This document shows, piece after piece, positions 1 through 13,504 of a DNA stretch of 64,000 nucleotides (positions within the stretch are counted from its first letter, which is position 1; the number at the start of each line of letters is the position of its first letter). The stretch is from positions 4,239,501 to 4,303,500 of the forward strand of contig CM040094.1 of assembly GCA_022496805.1 (NCBI GenBank). Reading direction: 5' to 3'. Source of the stretch: Pohlia nutans. Taxonomy: Eukaryota; Streptophyta; Bryopsida; Bryales; Mniaceae. The position numbers were made by a program, and so were the translations under genes. A model generated the notes under the pieces. It was not told the origin of the DNA and did no database searches. It saw only the letters and a program-made list of their open reading frames with translations.

Positions 1-168
1 CGGCTGGTCGGGCGGGAAGTAGGGGGAGAGCGGGCAATCGGGCGTGCACTTCCGGCGCTGGTACTTGCACGCCGCGCACGCCGTACTGGTGCTCCCGTGA
101 CTCGTCACCGCCCGCGACCCTGAGCCGGACCCGGAACCCCCCGAGCCCCCCGACGCCGACCCCGTCAT
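1..168 (-). CDS. LOB-domain (LBD/AS2-like) transcription factor, 5' part, cut by window edge
   Basis: Reading the minus strand from the ATG at 168-166, the frame stays open to the window edge and gives about 56 residues. A Gly/Ser-rich leader is followed by ACAACKYQRRKCTPDC and then PLSPYFPPDQP. The cysteines fit CX2CX6CX3C, the zinc-binding block that defines plant LOB-domain DNA-binding proteins, and the downstream SPYFPP matches the conserved start of the family's next block. LOB proteins are plant-specific nuclear regulators of organ boundaries and lateral organs. The GAS block and the leucine-zipper-like coiled coil would lie outside the window. High GC here contrasts with the AT-rich DNA to the right. 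The exact LBD class cannot be assigned from this fragment. Confidence 0.85.
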   Translation of the reverse strand, partial: MTGSASGGSGGSGSGSGSRAVTSHGSTSTACAACKYQRRKCTPDCPLSPYFPPDQP

Positions 169-304
169 GTCGATAGCGATCTAATAATCCACCCTAAAAC
201 CCCCGCCCACCGCCGGACCGGAATCGCAATCCCCCTAAACTCTCAACTCCACGGTATCGCATCAATCTCACTCCACGTCGCCATTGAAACTGTCCCCGCA
301 CCTG

Positions 305-605
305 CCATCCAAAAATCTAGATAACTGGTATGTACACCGTAACTGCAAAATCTAGACAAGCTGATCGACGAACCGGCGGCCACCGAAAATCTAGATAGCT
401 GGTATGCACACCGTAACTGCAAAAATCTAGATATTCACTGGTACACCGTAACTGCAAAATCTAGACAAGCCGATCGATGAACCGGCGGCCACCGAAAATC
501 AATATAACTGGTATGTACTCTAGATAACACCGTAACTGCAAAAATCTGGATATTCACTGGTACACCGAAACTGCAAAAATCTAGACAAGCTGATCGATGA
601 ACCAA
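305..605. repeat. Irregular tandem repeat upstream of the LOB gene
   Basis: About three imperfect units of roughly 75-117 bp share the blocks AAAATCTAGATA, ACTGGTATG, ACACCGTAACTGCAAAA, TCTAGACAAGC and GATGAACCGGCGGCCACC. The array begins about 140 bp upstream of the LOB start codon, so it lies in the promoter or 5' leader of that gene. No transposon ends are visible. Confidence 0.75.
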
Positions 606-3162
606 CGACTGGAATCTGAGCGGGATTCGGCAGCTGGGGTTACGACTGTGAGGATCCCGGGGGGGTCATTGAGATCGATCGATCGATTGCATCGAGCTGG
701 GAGGAGCTAGTCGGCACGGGAGCGGAAATTATTCAGTTGATCTGGGGCGGAGGCAGTGAAGAGAGTGGGTGAGGAAGAGGAGGGGTTTGTGGTGAGTGAT
801 GAGGTCTAGATCGTGATGCTTGTTCTCGTTGTTGTTGATGTTATTAGTGAACTAGTGATTTTAGGGGAGCGGCGAAGATTGAGGCTCCGAGGGTGGCCTT
901 TGCGCCTGCAAGATACTGCACACGCCTCCAGGTGCTGTGGCTCTGGCCCACCGTTGTTGTACTTGCCTTGTGCTCGGGAAGCTTCTCGCTAGTCAGTTCC
1001 TCACTGACTCACCATCTTCCCAAGCAGGTTTCTCTTTTCCCTTTTTGCCTACCTTGTTACCAAATTTTTACCTCACCTGGTATAATTTAATCTCATATTG
1101 TAATTATATTGGTAATTATAATGGAGAGAAACGTGGAAAAAGATATTGGAGAGAAACGTGGAAAAAAATCCTTGTGTAGGATATGGATGTCCAAGGAATC
1201 TTACGTTACATGTTTTGTCTCATGGCATAAAAATGTATTTTTGTGTACTTTGATACCAATTTTTATCTCACTTTGTATAATTTTGTCTCATGTGGTAATT
1301 ATATTAGAGATAATCAGATAATGTGGGAAATTTCTTGTGGAGGAGAGAGAAAAAGAATTTTACATCACCTTCTTTGTCTTTTTTTAAAAATGTTAATTTT
1401 GTTCATTGAATGTTCTTTTGTCTCTTTCTTTGTCCCTAAACGTTCACATTTATTTTTAGTATGATAATCTTATTTGATAAGAAACTACTAGGTATTACAT
1501 ATAGGCTCTAGAAGGATGGTTATCACATTAGGGCAAGAATGTTATGATGATCAGGTTGGATGTACATTTGAGGCGAGACTCATTTTTGAGCCAATCCAAT
1601 CGACAAGCCAACAAATGAACTTTTGTTACGTAAGTGAGTTGACATTTGGGCCTCCAAGTATGAAGTCTTTGTATCCAAACAAAGCCACCCAGTTTCACAA
1701 TTATTTGTTTTTATGAAGGGCCACTTCACATATGAAGTAGAGGTTGTTTTCTCTTAGGCCTAATCCAACCAAATTTCAACCCATATTAGCTTTAAAGAGA
1801 AAAGGAAAAAAATTCATGAAGAGGCAATTGGGTTCCATATTTTAATTTTCAATAAATCATTTTTTTTCAAATTTTCAAAGAGAAAAGTTTGTCTAACCCT
1901 CAAATTGTTTCTTGGCCTCTTCAATAGTCAAGTTTTTTTATAAACAATTTCATGCAAGGGATCACCCAAAAGCAGTAGACCATTCTACCCATAAACCGTG
2001 CCTATCCAATTCCCAAATTAACTCGATTTCAAAAAAATATCACACCTTGCAACTAGAATTGTCATTGTTGTCAAACATTCTCAGAAATGAGTGAGGATGT
2101 CTCCGTTTCAGTAGAAGTCTATTGTCTGGTTTGTAGGGTCCTCACAATTTTCCGTATTTCTACTTTAAAGGTTTCGCTTTGTTTTGGTGTTTTTGAGTCC
2201 CTTTGCACGGATAGTTACCGCATTAGGTCAAGGGGTCATTCATGGAATTCTAAATTAGTGTGGTTTTTGCAGGATGAGAAACTGTGGATTTTTTTTTGCT
2301 GTCTGACATATGGATAAAGCTTCTATTGTCCTCACTGTGGCCAACTGAACTTCCTACGCTACAAAATTCAGTGCCTTTGGCTTCTTTTGTTCCTTTTATT
2401 GTGTCAAAATAATAAAAATAATACTTCTTTAGTATTTTTCTCTTTATTATTATTGCCTTTCGGATGTTCTCCACATGTGTTTCAGTTCTAAAGGAAAATA
2501 TTAATTGTTGGGCACTTTAGTTGAACCGCCCAGGTAGATGGAATTTAGGTTAGTAGTTGAGGCTTGACCAAGTCACTTTCTCTCATCTTGTTATCCTTGT
2601 CCATTAGCAAGGTGGCCAAATCAGTGGACTCTTTCTTTGCTGCAAATATGGTAGAGGGCGACCCTTTTAAGGATTCTTGTCATGAAATTTGACGTCATAA
2701 ATCTGAAATTTATAAGCAGTGTAGGAAGTAAGAAATAATTGACATTCCTTCTTCTTTTTTCTTCTTTTTTTCAAAATATATGTTCATATATTCAAATTTC
2801 ACTATATCTTACCTTCTGTGGAAAAATTAAATTGGCTAAATTAGTCATTCTAAACCCTATATTATCGAATGTAGTAAAATAATAAAACTCAATTTTTGAG
2901 CGATTTAGAAAAACCATCCCGAATTCTATTTTTATCTCATTTAGTTTTTCCATGGAAGGTGAGATGTAGGTCTTTAGAAAACACACAAACAAGAAACTTG
3001 AGGTGATAGTTGTAACTGATCTTGTAGGAAGCCTAAATACGACCCAAAATCAAGATTGATTGTTCATTGCATTTGGATTTGAAATTGAAAAAGGATCTAA
3101 AAGGAATAGTATAAAAGAAACAAAATTCGGATTGGGAATGGAATAAGGGCCACTACAATTAG
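606..3162. other. Intergenic, no gene recognised
   Basis: Bases 640-1030 are GC-richer and resemble a plant leader or a transcribed non-coding region, but no frame looks coding. The rest is AT-rich and has only short chance ORFs. Confidence 0.5.
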
Positions 3163-3350
3163 TTAACCCCTAAACGACCCACGTATCCAAATTGGGCCTT
3201 GTATTTATTTTAAGCAATTTTTTAGTAGGTTCAATGTGTAGTTCAATTTGTTTATTTGATGACATAAAACTTGGTCTCATCTAATTGATGTTTTTCATAC
3301 AAAAATTGATTGAATTTTTCATTTTAAAACCTTGGTCCTTCAGGAGTCAC
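3163..3350. mobile_element. TTAA-type (piggyBac-like) MITE, ~190 bp
   Basis: The left end is TTAACCCCTAAACGACC. The right end is CCTTGGTCCTTCAGGAGT, a decayed form of the family end GGTCCTTTAGGGGTTAA. The interior (TGACATAAAACTTGGTC..., ATTTTAAAACCTTGGTCC) is the same as in the copies near 48.2 and 63.4 kb. Confidence 0.6.
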
Positions 3351-6300
3351 CTTTCCATTTCTATTGCAAAAAACCAAATATCTTTGCCTTCATTAGCGCA
3401 ATATTCATAAACCTAACACTATTATAAAACTCCATTGGATATAACAAGATAATATCACATTGAATTTGTTATCATAACATTCAGTAGCCAACAGTGAGTC
3501 CGCCATGGAATGTCTAGAATATCCCCCATCATCATCCACAATGCAATCTGTAGTTACCATCTATCATCTATGACATACAACTACAAGAATATATTACTGC
3601 CACATGAAGATGACCCAAGACAAACCAACGACCTCCCTCCCACATGGAAGGTTGTGCATGCTTGAAATTTGACCACAAACTACAATTATTTACACATGGA
3701 AGGCTCTGCCAACTTTATTTATCCAAGGCCCAATACCTTTTCCATTCTCAATAACCACCTTTTAACACTCTCCTTGATACCACGGTTTTTCATTCATCTA
3801 AAATTTGGGTGAAGTTTCTTCATAGTCAATTAAACCAAAAGAAAGTCCCAATAATGGTTACTAAATGTTATGATGACTAAACATAAAAACTTGTGTTATT
3901 TTGTTTATCCATAACACATTGAAAATGACATAAGTCTAAAGGAAATAATACAAGTCTCCTCTTGTCTTCGATTTTTGCGACCTTCATTTATTCAATAGGG
4001 TTTCATCCTCTTGTTTCAATATAAAATAAAAATAAAATAAAAATAGAGGAATACAGCAATGTTGAGATTATAAACCTAAAATCTTGTATAAAAACTACTT
4101 GAATAAAGTCATTTATAAAGTGCGAAATACATGATACAACACCGACCTCACTGGTGGATTGATTCCATGTATTTTTCCTTTTTCTTTTACTTTTTCAACA
4201 CTACAATACTGTAGACTTGGGAAAAACTTTACTTCCAAGTTCAGAAAAAAGGTTCAACTGTCCAATTGATTCCCATGAACATGATTACCACCCCTACGGC
4301 GTTGACCTTCATGAATTTTTATTTAATTTTGCATCTGTTCACTCACTGCCGGCATGTCTCTGGTCCTTCTATTCCCTCCGGGCCGGATGATACATTCACA
4401 ACAAAGAGAAAACTAAATTAAATTATATTTTGTAAAAGAGCCATGACTGCATGTCTCCGGTCACTTCTACTCCCTTACTGGATACCCTACCTCGTGGTCA
4501 GTTTCAACATAAATTAATTCATTTTGTCAAAAGAGTGCCACATGTCATCTTGTGATTGGTTTATGGTGACGTGGACCTCCAAAAATCTGATGTGGAAATT
4601 AGATTTCGACACAATATTGTCCGAATCTGACCTTCACATATGGTACCCATGTTTTCTCAAAGATGGAGATTTTGGAAAATTAGAAGGGAAGGTAACCATG
4701 CATGGTCTTTGCTAACACATTCCTCACTTTTAAAGAGAGTAACATTATAAGTAATAATACTTTAATCCATTAATGTCATGGTGCATGGCTATTCAATAGA
4801 AAAATGGGTAACTTGAATATAAACAAATCGTTGAATACTATGCCTCTTCTTTTGTCCCTCCATTAACTATGGTTTATTACCTTCCTACTTCCTTTCCTAT
4901 TATCCCCACTCCTTGAAAAATGAAAAAAATAAGAGTTGCACTTAATGCACTATATGGATGAAATTCACATGATGCACTATGAATCACATGATGAATGAAA
5001 AGGTAGAGTGAGTCTGAATGCTACTGAATGTCATATGATACATTTGCAACTCAACCAATTTTTCAAACTTTTTTTTAATAGTTTGTAAAAGAACTATGTT
5101 CATAAGTTTCTTTTCTAGCTCTTTTAATGTTCACCTCAAAATCTTGGTTATTATTTCGGAATCATTGTAGCACATTTGGAATCATGGACAAGTCCACATC
5201 ATCTTTAATTAAAGTTTGGGTGGTGAAACATTGTATTCAACATTAAAGCATTTGCAGTGCTACCTTTGAAATGTCCGAAATGCAAAGTTTAGTCTCAGAT
5301 TTGGTAAAATAAATTTGGCAGTTATGTATATGGTGGTGTTATCTCATTATGTACAAAATATCAGGTCCGTAGCTCATTGTATGCAAATTTTCAAGACATG
5401 CCTGCACTTAGGTTTTTCACCTTTGCATGATTATTTCTTTTAATTTATACATCACCTACATACGCAAATTACCATACCATCTTCGTTATAAAGAGTAGAA
5501 TCATAGCAAAAAAATCTCAAAAATTGAAAATCAATACTCATTTCACATTGAGCTAACCGAACTTGAAAAATCAGCATTGGTTCTTTAGGGGTTAACTCTT
5601 TCTATGTGCTATTAAAAAAAACTGGGTACCTCAATTCTTGGTCGATATACGGTAGTACCGTAGTTACTCCACGACCGTACACCTGTATTTTGTATATTAT
5701 TATCACAAGTGGGTTCATTTTAATTACCTCTCCCCTCACTGTCCTAGCTTTGCATCATTTGATTCCTTTATTCTTTCCACTTTCTGACTTCCCGCCATTT
5801 TTATGCCAGCAATATGTCATGCAATTGCCACCACATGAGTCGGGTCAATTGAGTTACAGTCCATTTCTTTATTTTTAGTCTTTTCCACCCTCCATGAGAG
5901 ACGGGGGGTTTTTACCCCTTGAACCCGGTGTGTTTTTTAAATGAAGCCTAACTGGCAATGTAAAAGAAATTGGGAAAGAATGTTTGGCAAATTCTTAAGC
6001 TTACAACTATATTTTTGATAGGTTTTTTTTTTTTTTTTTTTCATATTTTGGTAGTTTTTCTTTACAAAACTTGACTATGTTCACAAAAAAATATGGAGAA
6101 GATCTAGCAAAAAAATTCAAAATTTTATCATTTTTTTTCTTAATAAAAGAGAAATGCCATATTTTGTAATGAAATCTGGCGAAATATAGCCCAAAAAAAA
6201 ACACTACTTGAACCAGGTGGAGCAAGGATCTATTTTTGGATTTGGATGATGGCATGATATGGGAACCGCCTCCTTAATTAGTGTGGGTTTAGAAAAATCT

Positions 6301-6625
6301 TTTTGGTAAGGAAAACATACTGAAAGAATACAAAAATTAGATGGTGTTGTAGATGGCATAGTAAGAGCCGCATACACTGTGTTAAAAACATAATTTATGG
6401 CTCGCATAAAATGAGTTACACAAAGTCACATATATGGTTACGCGTAACCAGGATACTCATATCAGACCATTATCCATATATTTGCAGCAATCGTGTTTAT
6501 AACACCCTCTAATTTTTGTAATATTCCAATGTCTTTTTTTTACCAAAAGGATATTTCTCAGAAATCACACTTTTTTTGAAGGGGGGTACGGCTATATCAA
6601 GCCATCACCTTTATACATAAAATTT
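3351..6625. other. AT-rich intergenic DNA, no gene recognised
   Basis: There is no coding-like frame. An isolated family right end (CTTTAGGGGTTAA) occurs at 5583-5595, but its left partner was not found. A long T homopolymer run lies near 6019-6040. Confidence 0.5.
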
Positions 6626-7044
6626 TTAACCCCTAAACGTACCAATCCTTTGAACATAAGTAGATGCTAGCCTCAAAAATAGATATTAGCATGACTCAGA
6701 TGTAGATTAGGTGTACATAAGAGGAGCATTGCATGCATGAAATCTACCCAACAAAATTGACATACTTGCATTTGGAGGCCTATCCAATATTATCGACATC
6801 TCCTCATCACAAGAGGTTTATTCTAATTGGTAGAGAATTTAATAGGCTTGCAAAGGCGATTTGGATGAAAGTCATCCAAGATCGTATGAAAAAAATCTAA
6901 GTCTTTGAATTTGTTCGTGATCCAGTTTCTGAACGCTGGGACATTTAAGGGTTAAGAATATTTTTAAAAACAAATTGTTAACTGAATTTGGTGCTCAAAA
7001 CGGGCACCAATTACAAAATAGTTGTTTGGATCACTAGGGGTTAA
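6626..7044. mobile_element. TTAA-type MITE (boundary uncertain)
   Basis: The left end TTAACCCCTAAACGTACC at 6626 faces two possible right ends: GGACATTTAAGGGTTAA ending at 6955, and GGATCACTAGGGGTTAA ending at 7044. Either one 420-bp element or a 330-bp element plus a solo end is possible. Confidence 0.45.
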
Positions 7045-7212
7045 GAGTATGTTCATTTAGGTCCTGCATCGATGCTACCTACTAAATTTTCTTGCAGTTA
7101 TACCTATCTAAATAAATGAATTTTATCAAGACTATCTTATACTTTAATTCTAAAATAACATTTAATAAAAGAATTGAACACTTCGTTACTCTTAGAGATT
7201 CAGACCTCTATA

Positions 7213-7452
7213 CTCTCTCCATTTCATAATAAGAGTCCACATTTTTGGCATTCTTTTTCTTTAGTTTTTGTACTATGTTTTATACTTCAAGATGTCAACA
7301 TTGTCGACTTCAAACATATCATACAATGAGAGCTACATACTACTATTAAAGATAGCCCATCTTTTGATTATTGAGATGACTTTTATTGGCAAAACAAAGG
7401 CCAAGTTGAAACATCCAAAAAAATTTGAACTCTTAATATAAAAGAGAGGGAG
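7213..7452. mobile_element. Stowaway-like MITE (TA target), ~240 bp
   Basis: The ends are CTCTCTCCATTTCATAATAA and, inverted, ACTCTTAATATAAAAGAGAG plus GGAG. Both sides are flanked by TA. The termini resemble the plant Stowaway consensus CTCCCTCCG..., and the subterminal GAGTCCACATTTTTGG is also partly mirrored. Confidence 0.6.
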
Positions 7453-8060
7453 TATTTTTTTTTTCTAGTCCAACTGTTTAAATTTATTTAAACATTGAAT
7501 TCATAAGGATTCAATTAGTAAAGTACTTTGTATAATAGAGTTACTCCATTGAATTATTAGGACATACATTCATTGTGAGAAGGTGAAAACAAAAGCATAT
7601 GATTGATGAAATCAAATATGAGACTCAAAGAATATCTCTAATCCAAAATATGATCTTTTGAAGACATATTGTCATAAAATATAATGCTTCTATAGGTATT
7701 TGACCTTAAAGAAATGTACAAGTTCCATTTGTACTTACATAACATACAGTAGTCTCTTTGACTGACAAACTGTTGCCTTCTCCCAATAGAATGATGTGGA
7801 ATATCTCACATCATTTCATCCCCCAATGAAATGATGTGGAATATTCCACGTCACATCAGTAGTTATGGGGCACGTAGTATTAAGCAAGAGTTATCAGCCA
7901 TGGTGAGCAGTAACCAACCAAAAGCACTCAATCACAATTCAGTAGTGTTTTGTAATTGTTTATTTGATTGACTAGTCCATTTAATTACAAAACACTAGTC
8001 ACTTCATATATAAAAGTGAATGAAACCAACAGACACATCATGAACTTCAAAGCATGTGAA

Positions 8061-8215
8061 CATGGTGCCATGATGGTGCATTGAAATGCAATTAAGACAA
8101 TTTGGTGCCAACCTCCATACCAACCTAGTATGAATAAAATGACACTAAAATGATTTGTACGCAGCTTTTGGTGTCACAATGGCACCAAAATAGTATGGCC
8201 CAACTGTTCTGATGC
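8061..8215. repeat. Dispersed ~155-bp repeat, copy 1
   Basis: This block (CATGGTGCCATGATGGTGCA ... GGCACCAAAATAGTATGG) recurs with about 90% identity by eye at 55,884-56,040 in the same orientation. GGTGCCAT/ATGGCACC at its two sides suggests short terminal inversion and therefore a small MITE. Confidence 0.7.
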
Positions 8216-8466
8216 AGCCTCTTGGAAGGCTATTGAATGTTATGTAAAATTCACATTATCACAACATTCAATAGTTTACATTGTCACCGCCTTAGCTTTA
8301 TAGTAGATGATACGGATATTCCACACTCACCAGTACTTCATCAGTAAGTAAGTGGACATGTGGATTGTGGAGGATGAAGGTGATAAACAGAGTGCATGAA
8401 GGAAAGGCAAAGGATATTGCCTGTCTAACTTAGTAATCTTCTACAGTAAAACAAAGGACTTGTGGG

Positions 8467-9049
8467 TTAACCCCTAAAGGACTGGGGGGTGTTTTAGCTT
8501 AGCTCTTGTTTTCTTGACTAGTTCATATAACAAGCTCAATCCCTTATTGGTGTGGGTTAATTTTGACGATCGGCACCGTTGAAATCAAAGAATACTTATA
8601 TAGCTTTTGTATGAAAAAAGGATCAACAAAATCGCACAAGTTTTGAGAAAATGCCACCGTTGAGAAAATTGATGGAACTTGTTCAGGGTATTTTGTACAT
8701 ATGCTGAAATCGGATTGATCAAAAGTGCTCCAAAAAATCTGAAATTTCTACCATGCATAATGATCATCATTTTGAACATGTTCAAAAATTTTCAATTAAT
8801 TTGGAGGTGTGAGGAGAAAGATATGAGGGTCTCAAGTGACACCCAAATAATTTCCTGGCAGCTCAAAAAAATCACCAAAAATCGCACACTTTATGAAATT
8901 TCGATCAAGAATTACTCACGGATTCAGCTCTCAAAAAGAACTAGGGTCTCTTTGTTGCTCACTTTAAAATTCATGGTCCAACAACTCGAAATTCCTCACT
9001 TTCTAGTTCCAGAAGCCACGTTGTGGCCTCGTGGTCCTTTTGGGGTTAA
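8467..9049. mobile_element. TTAA-type MITE, 583 bp
   Basis: The ends are TTAACCCCTAAAGGACTG and GGTCCTTTTGGGGTTAA, an inverted pair that includes the TTAA flank. The subterminal GTGGCCTCGTGGTCC is shared with the right end of the 63.4-kb copy. The 127-residue plus-strand frame at 8,679-9,062 runs through the element's right end and shows no recognisable domain. Confidence 0.7.
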
Positions 9050-9526
9050 TCTTCTGGATTAGTGTCCACTAATCTCGGCTAATTTCTAAATGGAGTACAT
9101 TAATCCGATCCAACAACAGAATGAGTGTAGTGATTATGCACATAAAGGCATTCAATCACGAGTTAATTCAGAGTTTTAGAGCTCCAATTTAGGGTTTATA
9201 TTTTAAGCCCAAACAGACAGTATTTTGAGTCTTTGACGACACATGACTTGGGTCTGATTCATCACCGCCATTCACAACCCTGTGTGGCTGTATCTAGGCT
9301 GTTGAGTTATTATTTTTAATGGTATTTTATTTTATTTTTTATGCTTGAAAAAAATTACCCTGACCTGAATGAGACTTTACTTTCCCCGGCGGGTTAATTT
9401 GTATTTTATTTCTTCTTCTTGCAGTAAAGGGAACTCCTTTATTTGTGTATAAATAATAATAATAATAAATTAGTTTCACAACAAATTAGTTTTAACTATT
9501 TGAACCCCTTGAGGTCAAAGTCTCTC

Positions 9527-9594
9527 AAAAGAGAATAATCACCACTCTAAAATTGTGATTAAAAGAGAATAATCACCACTCTAAAATTGTGATT
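9527..9594. repeat. 34-bp tandem duplication
   Basis: Two identical adjacent copies of a 34-base unit starting AAAAGAGAATAATCACCACT. Confidence 0.9.
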
Positions 9595-9778
9595 CAGTGT
9601 TCATTGAGAATTGGTGTTATTTACCAGACTTCGTTCAAAGGTGAAGAGAAATAGTGTCCCTATAGTACATAGGAGTTTGCTATCTGTCATTCTCACACGA
9701 GTAAAGAAAACGTCCATGTTGACTAGCGAAAAGACTCCACGAGTCATGACAAACTAAATTAGTTGTGAGCATGCTTCT

Positions 9779-10327
9779 TTAACCCTTAAATGACAGAGGG
9801 AGTAAGGGCAAAACCTAAATGTGTTATAATATGTTGCTTCTACAACTTCCATGAAGTTTGGTCCAAAAGAGAAAATGAGAAGCACGATGTTTAGTAATTA
9901 TCCATACGGTCAAACTTTCAAAAAATGTTTTAGATACTCATTAAACGAATTTAGAAGCATTTATCATTGAATATTCACCAAAATTACAAATTTTATTTTT
10001 AGAATTCGAAATTTGGTATGATTGGTTGAAACTAGACATTCTATTCTAAAGTTCAAAAAAGAATTTTTTTAGAAAGAGGGAACATCATTACTTTCCCAAA
10101 ATAGTATGTTTTGTAACATTAGGACAATGTTGAGGTGTTTGTCTCTGAAAATTTCTCCTTCATGGAGTTTAACTCAGATTGACATGATTCAAATTGGGTT
10201 GGAAAGTAGACTTGATTTCCTATTTGAAAATATTATATATTTTTTGAAAAAGTTTTTTTAAATCTCGGGCAGCTCGTAAAAAAAGGGCAGCGACAATAAA
10301 ATGGTTGATCGGTCACTTAGGGGTTAA
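9779..10327. mobile_element. TTAA-type MITE, 549 bp (subfamily A)
   Basis: The left end is TTAACCCTTAAATGACAGAG and the right end is GGTCACTTAGGGGTTAA. The interior is closely related to 17.84-18.36 kb, with shared blocks such as GAGAAAATGAGAAG, GATGTTTAGTAATTAT, GAATTTAGAAGCATTTA and GACATGATTCAAATTGGGTT. Confidence 0.75.
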
Positions 10328-10880
10328 ATTATGTGTGGTGTGTCTCTACTTGTGCCACTTCTATTGAGAGTCATGATTTCACTTTCAAACGATGAGAGTG
10401 ACATGTGTTGGCATGGGATGTTAATTATAAAAATTCTATTTGTTATTGGAACACTACATCTAGAAGGTTTACTTGGAGTTTTTATCACTTTGAATATATA
10501 ATAAAAGGCTTTTTTAGTGGGGACACTATATCTCCAAAAAGCCAAACAGTGTTTGTGTTGAGAAATGGTGTCCCAAACATTAAATCACAATTTAGTGTAG
10601 CACCACGTTATAATACTATTCCTCACTGCTCAAAGATCACCTTTTTCACTAATGAATGAATTGAAAAAATGTTTTCAATTGCTTGAAGTCATTATTTCAT
10701 TCATTTCAAATTTTCTAAATTTATGTAAAAATTGAACAATCTTATAATAGTTGTTTTTTTTAATTATGTTTTTTAATTTTTTTAATACAACCACAAGTAA
10801 GATTAGTTATCAAGCTCTTTAAAGTATATCCCCTTAAAATTTCAAGATAAAAAGCTCTACTTATTGCAAGCTTGTAATGT

Positions 10881-11431
10881 TTAACCCTTTGACGCTCCTA
10901 CGTCCAATATTTGGACGACAAACAGATTCAAGTTGTTCAATTCTCATCCGAATTGGACAGTTTTCATCCACATAAAATTTTCTTGGTTCTTGTGCAAGTT
11001 TACTATCTATTGTACGGTTTGGATTTTTAAAATGGGCTATTATGATTTTTGGGAAAATCATACAATTGGTTTATGTCAAGTTTCATTCTTAGTTCAAAAA
11101 GTGAGACTTAAAACATGATTTTCCAAAATAAATAGAATCAAATAATGAAAACCAAACCATCTCATAGAGCATGTTATTCCAATTTCATTACAATATTTTA
11201 AAAAAAAAATTGTGTTAATGCGGGATTTTTAATCAAATTTCAAGAGAAAACCTTGCAAAAGTAATTTAAAATACTTAATAAAAAAAATATGATAAATCCA
11301 ACCGTACAGATGTGATCTTCACGTTGACATTTACAACTTTGCACTGTACATCAACTCCATTTTTGATATTCATCTAACATTTTATAGCGTTTCTTTGAAA
11401 ACAATGTTGAATTGGGACCTTAAAGGGTTAA
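10881..11431. mobile_element. TTAA-type MITE, 551 bp (subfamily B, uninterrupted copy)
   Basis: The ends are TTAACCCTTTGACGCTCC and GGGACCTTAAAGGGTTAA. It is an inverted relative of the element at 50.29-51.24 kb and lacks that copy's internal insertion, so it serves as the empty reference copy. Confidence 0.75.
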
Positions 11432-12196
11432 AGTTTAATCTTATGTATTTAGCACTCAAGTATACTTTGGTTGTAGAATTTTTTTTAAATGAATTCTAAT
11501 AGTGAGAATGAATTACCGGTAGTCAAAATGTTTTGGTTTCTTTGTCTCAAGATGTAAGTTTGTTATCATTTCCAATTAACTGATCAAGTAATTTTATTTT
11601 GTTTTAAATGTTTGGTTTGTTAGATACAAATAAAGGAACACGCAAAGGCCAAAGTTTCTTTTATGAACTTTGTTTTTTAATTTTTTGAAATGTATTATAA
11701 ACTAAGAGAAAAGCAAAAAAATAATTGTTGATATAGAAACAAAATTAACCTTTGTTATAATCTTCTTCTGCATACAAATTCCAAAAAATAACAAAAAGTG
11801 TAAGTTTAGAAGCCGAGAATCCAAATGTAATTGGCAACTTTTAGATACTACTAAGCTATGTATACTAAAATCAACAATGAACCTAAATCCAACACTATGT
11901 ATTTTTCTTATATGTTTTTCGTTATTGGTTTCTAGTTTGGAGAGTAAGAGATCAAATTTACTTTAATTTTAAGGTATAGTTGGACAAACTGCCCCCTATA
12001 GATTCTACTTGTGATGGCCTTTGAGCCAACATTATGATTGTTATTGTACCACTCTCATACATTTGAGGTTCTTAAATGTATGACAATGATACATAACGTC
12101 AATTTTAAGTTCATTGTTGGCTCTGTCCAAAGATTGAGACTACTCAATAATTTCTCCCTTTATAGAGTTTACTTCCTATAGAGCACTTTTTACATT
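11432..12196. other. AT-rich intergenic, nothing recognised
   Basis: There is no coding-like frame and no paired repeat ends. Confidence 0.4.
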
Positions 12197-12462
12197 CGGG
12201 GGGTGCACTCTACACTATGTCTGAGAATCACGTGCGTTCATGACCCCCTCTGAAAACCCCCTTGTATACGAGGAATTATACATCTAAAACTTTTGTATAC
12301 AAATCTATTCCATCCTAAATATATGTTTAATGTATGTATACGTCAATATTTTCTTCTCTAAATGTGTCTATTGTATGTATACGTAATACGGAAATATTCA
12401 AATTAATATCCCTCATGTGCATTCACGTATACACGTACATGTTTAGTACAGTGCACCCCCGT
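12197..12462. mobile_element. Possible MITE with GGGGGTGCACT termini
   Basis: GGGGGGTGCACTCTACACTA near 12,198 is mirrored by TAGTACAGTGCACCCCCG near 12,445-12,461. This gives an approximately 18-bp imperfect terminal inverted repeat enclosing about 265 bp. The target duplication is not clear. Confidence 0.45.
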
Positions 12463-13504
12463 AAGTTTTTACACAACTCTAATAAAGTTAAAAGAAATTT
12501 AATTTAACAAATAAAATCTTATCCTAAAAGCATCTAGACCCTTTTCTTTTAATTCACCCCAGCGTTGATTAATATCATCATATTCAAAAATTGGTGATAC
12601 AATATATTGTCTTCACAACCTTGGACTGCTATGTGGGCAATAATAAGCTTGGGGTATCACTTTTTGGACACACTAATTAGGTTATTTTTGTTTAAAACCT
12701 TCAAAGTTTGCCTAATTTGCTCATTTTGATCAAGTAAAAAGACCCTAAAATGAAGAAAAAAAAAATCCTGCGCCTCAATGGGATCAAAATGTATATGTTC
12801 AAAGAGTTTAAAGTAAAAAAATTAATTTTTTTAGATCCATTCATAGATGTGTAAAACAATGCTGAATTTTGGGATTTGCAAGCTACATAGTGCACAATTC
12901 ATTCATTTTTTTAATGATAAAATAAATTATTTTGTACTCTACACAATTAGATGTAGGTCATATTCAAAAATAATATATATATTTTTTTTTTGATATTCCA
13001 TTTGCTTGATTTCAAGGATTCTAGGTGATTGGGACATAACTTACTTTTTCAACTAAAAAATCAAATAAAATTACTTTAAAATCTTTGATTGTAATCAAAT
13101 TTTTTTTCCTTGATACGTTATAAGTGTAGAAAACTAAAATCACATTTAATAAAGTCTTACTTTATTAAAATTAAAAAATATGTTTGTTTGACACACCAGC
13201 ACATAGTGCAATTGTCCCGAAGACAGCTTTTTTGGGTACCCCAACCATACCATCACCCATGTGTCCCTTTGTATAGTCCGTAAACCAATTACAATCACTA
13301 TACATGAGTAATCATTAGAGTCCATTAATCAATGATACTTAAGCCTTTCAAAACTTAATTATAAAAGGACATATTGAGGTATCTATATTGTGTTCATATT
13401 TAGTGGCTCTCTCATCTGCCTAATATATATGTTGAATTTCATTCATTTTTAAAAAAACCTTGAGAATTTAGTGATAGAGTGTGCATGCTCTTTTGTATAT
13501 ATAT
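12463..13504. other. AT-rich intergenic, nothing recognised
   Basis: This is low-complexity AT-rich DNA without a coding-like frame. A short (TA)n run lies near 13,495-13,507. Confidence 0.4.

Noticed and set aside
8679..9062. 127-residue ORF
   Set aside because: It runs through the right end of a TTAA-type MITE and has no recognisable domain.
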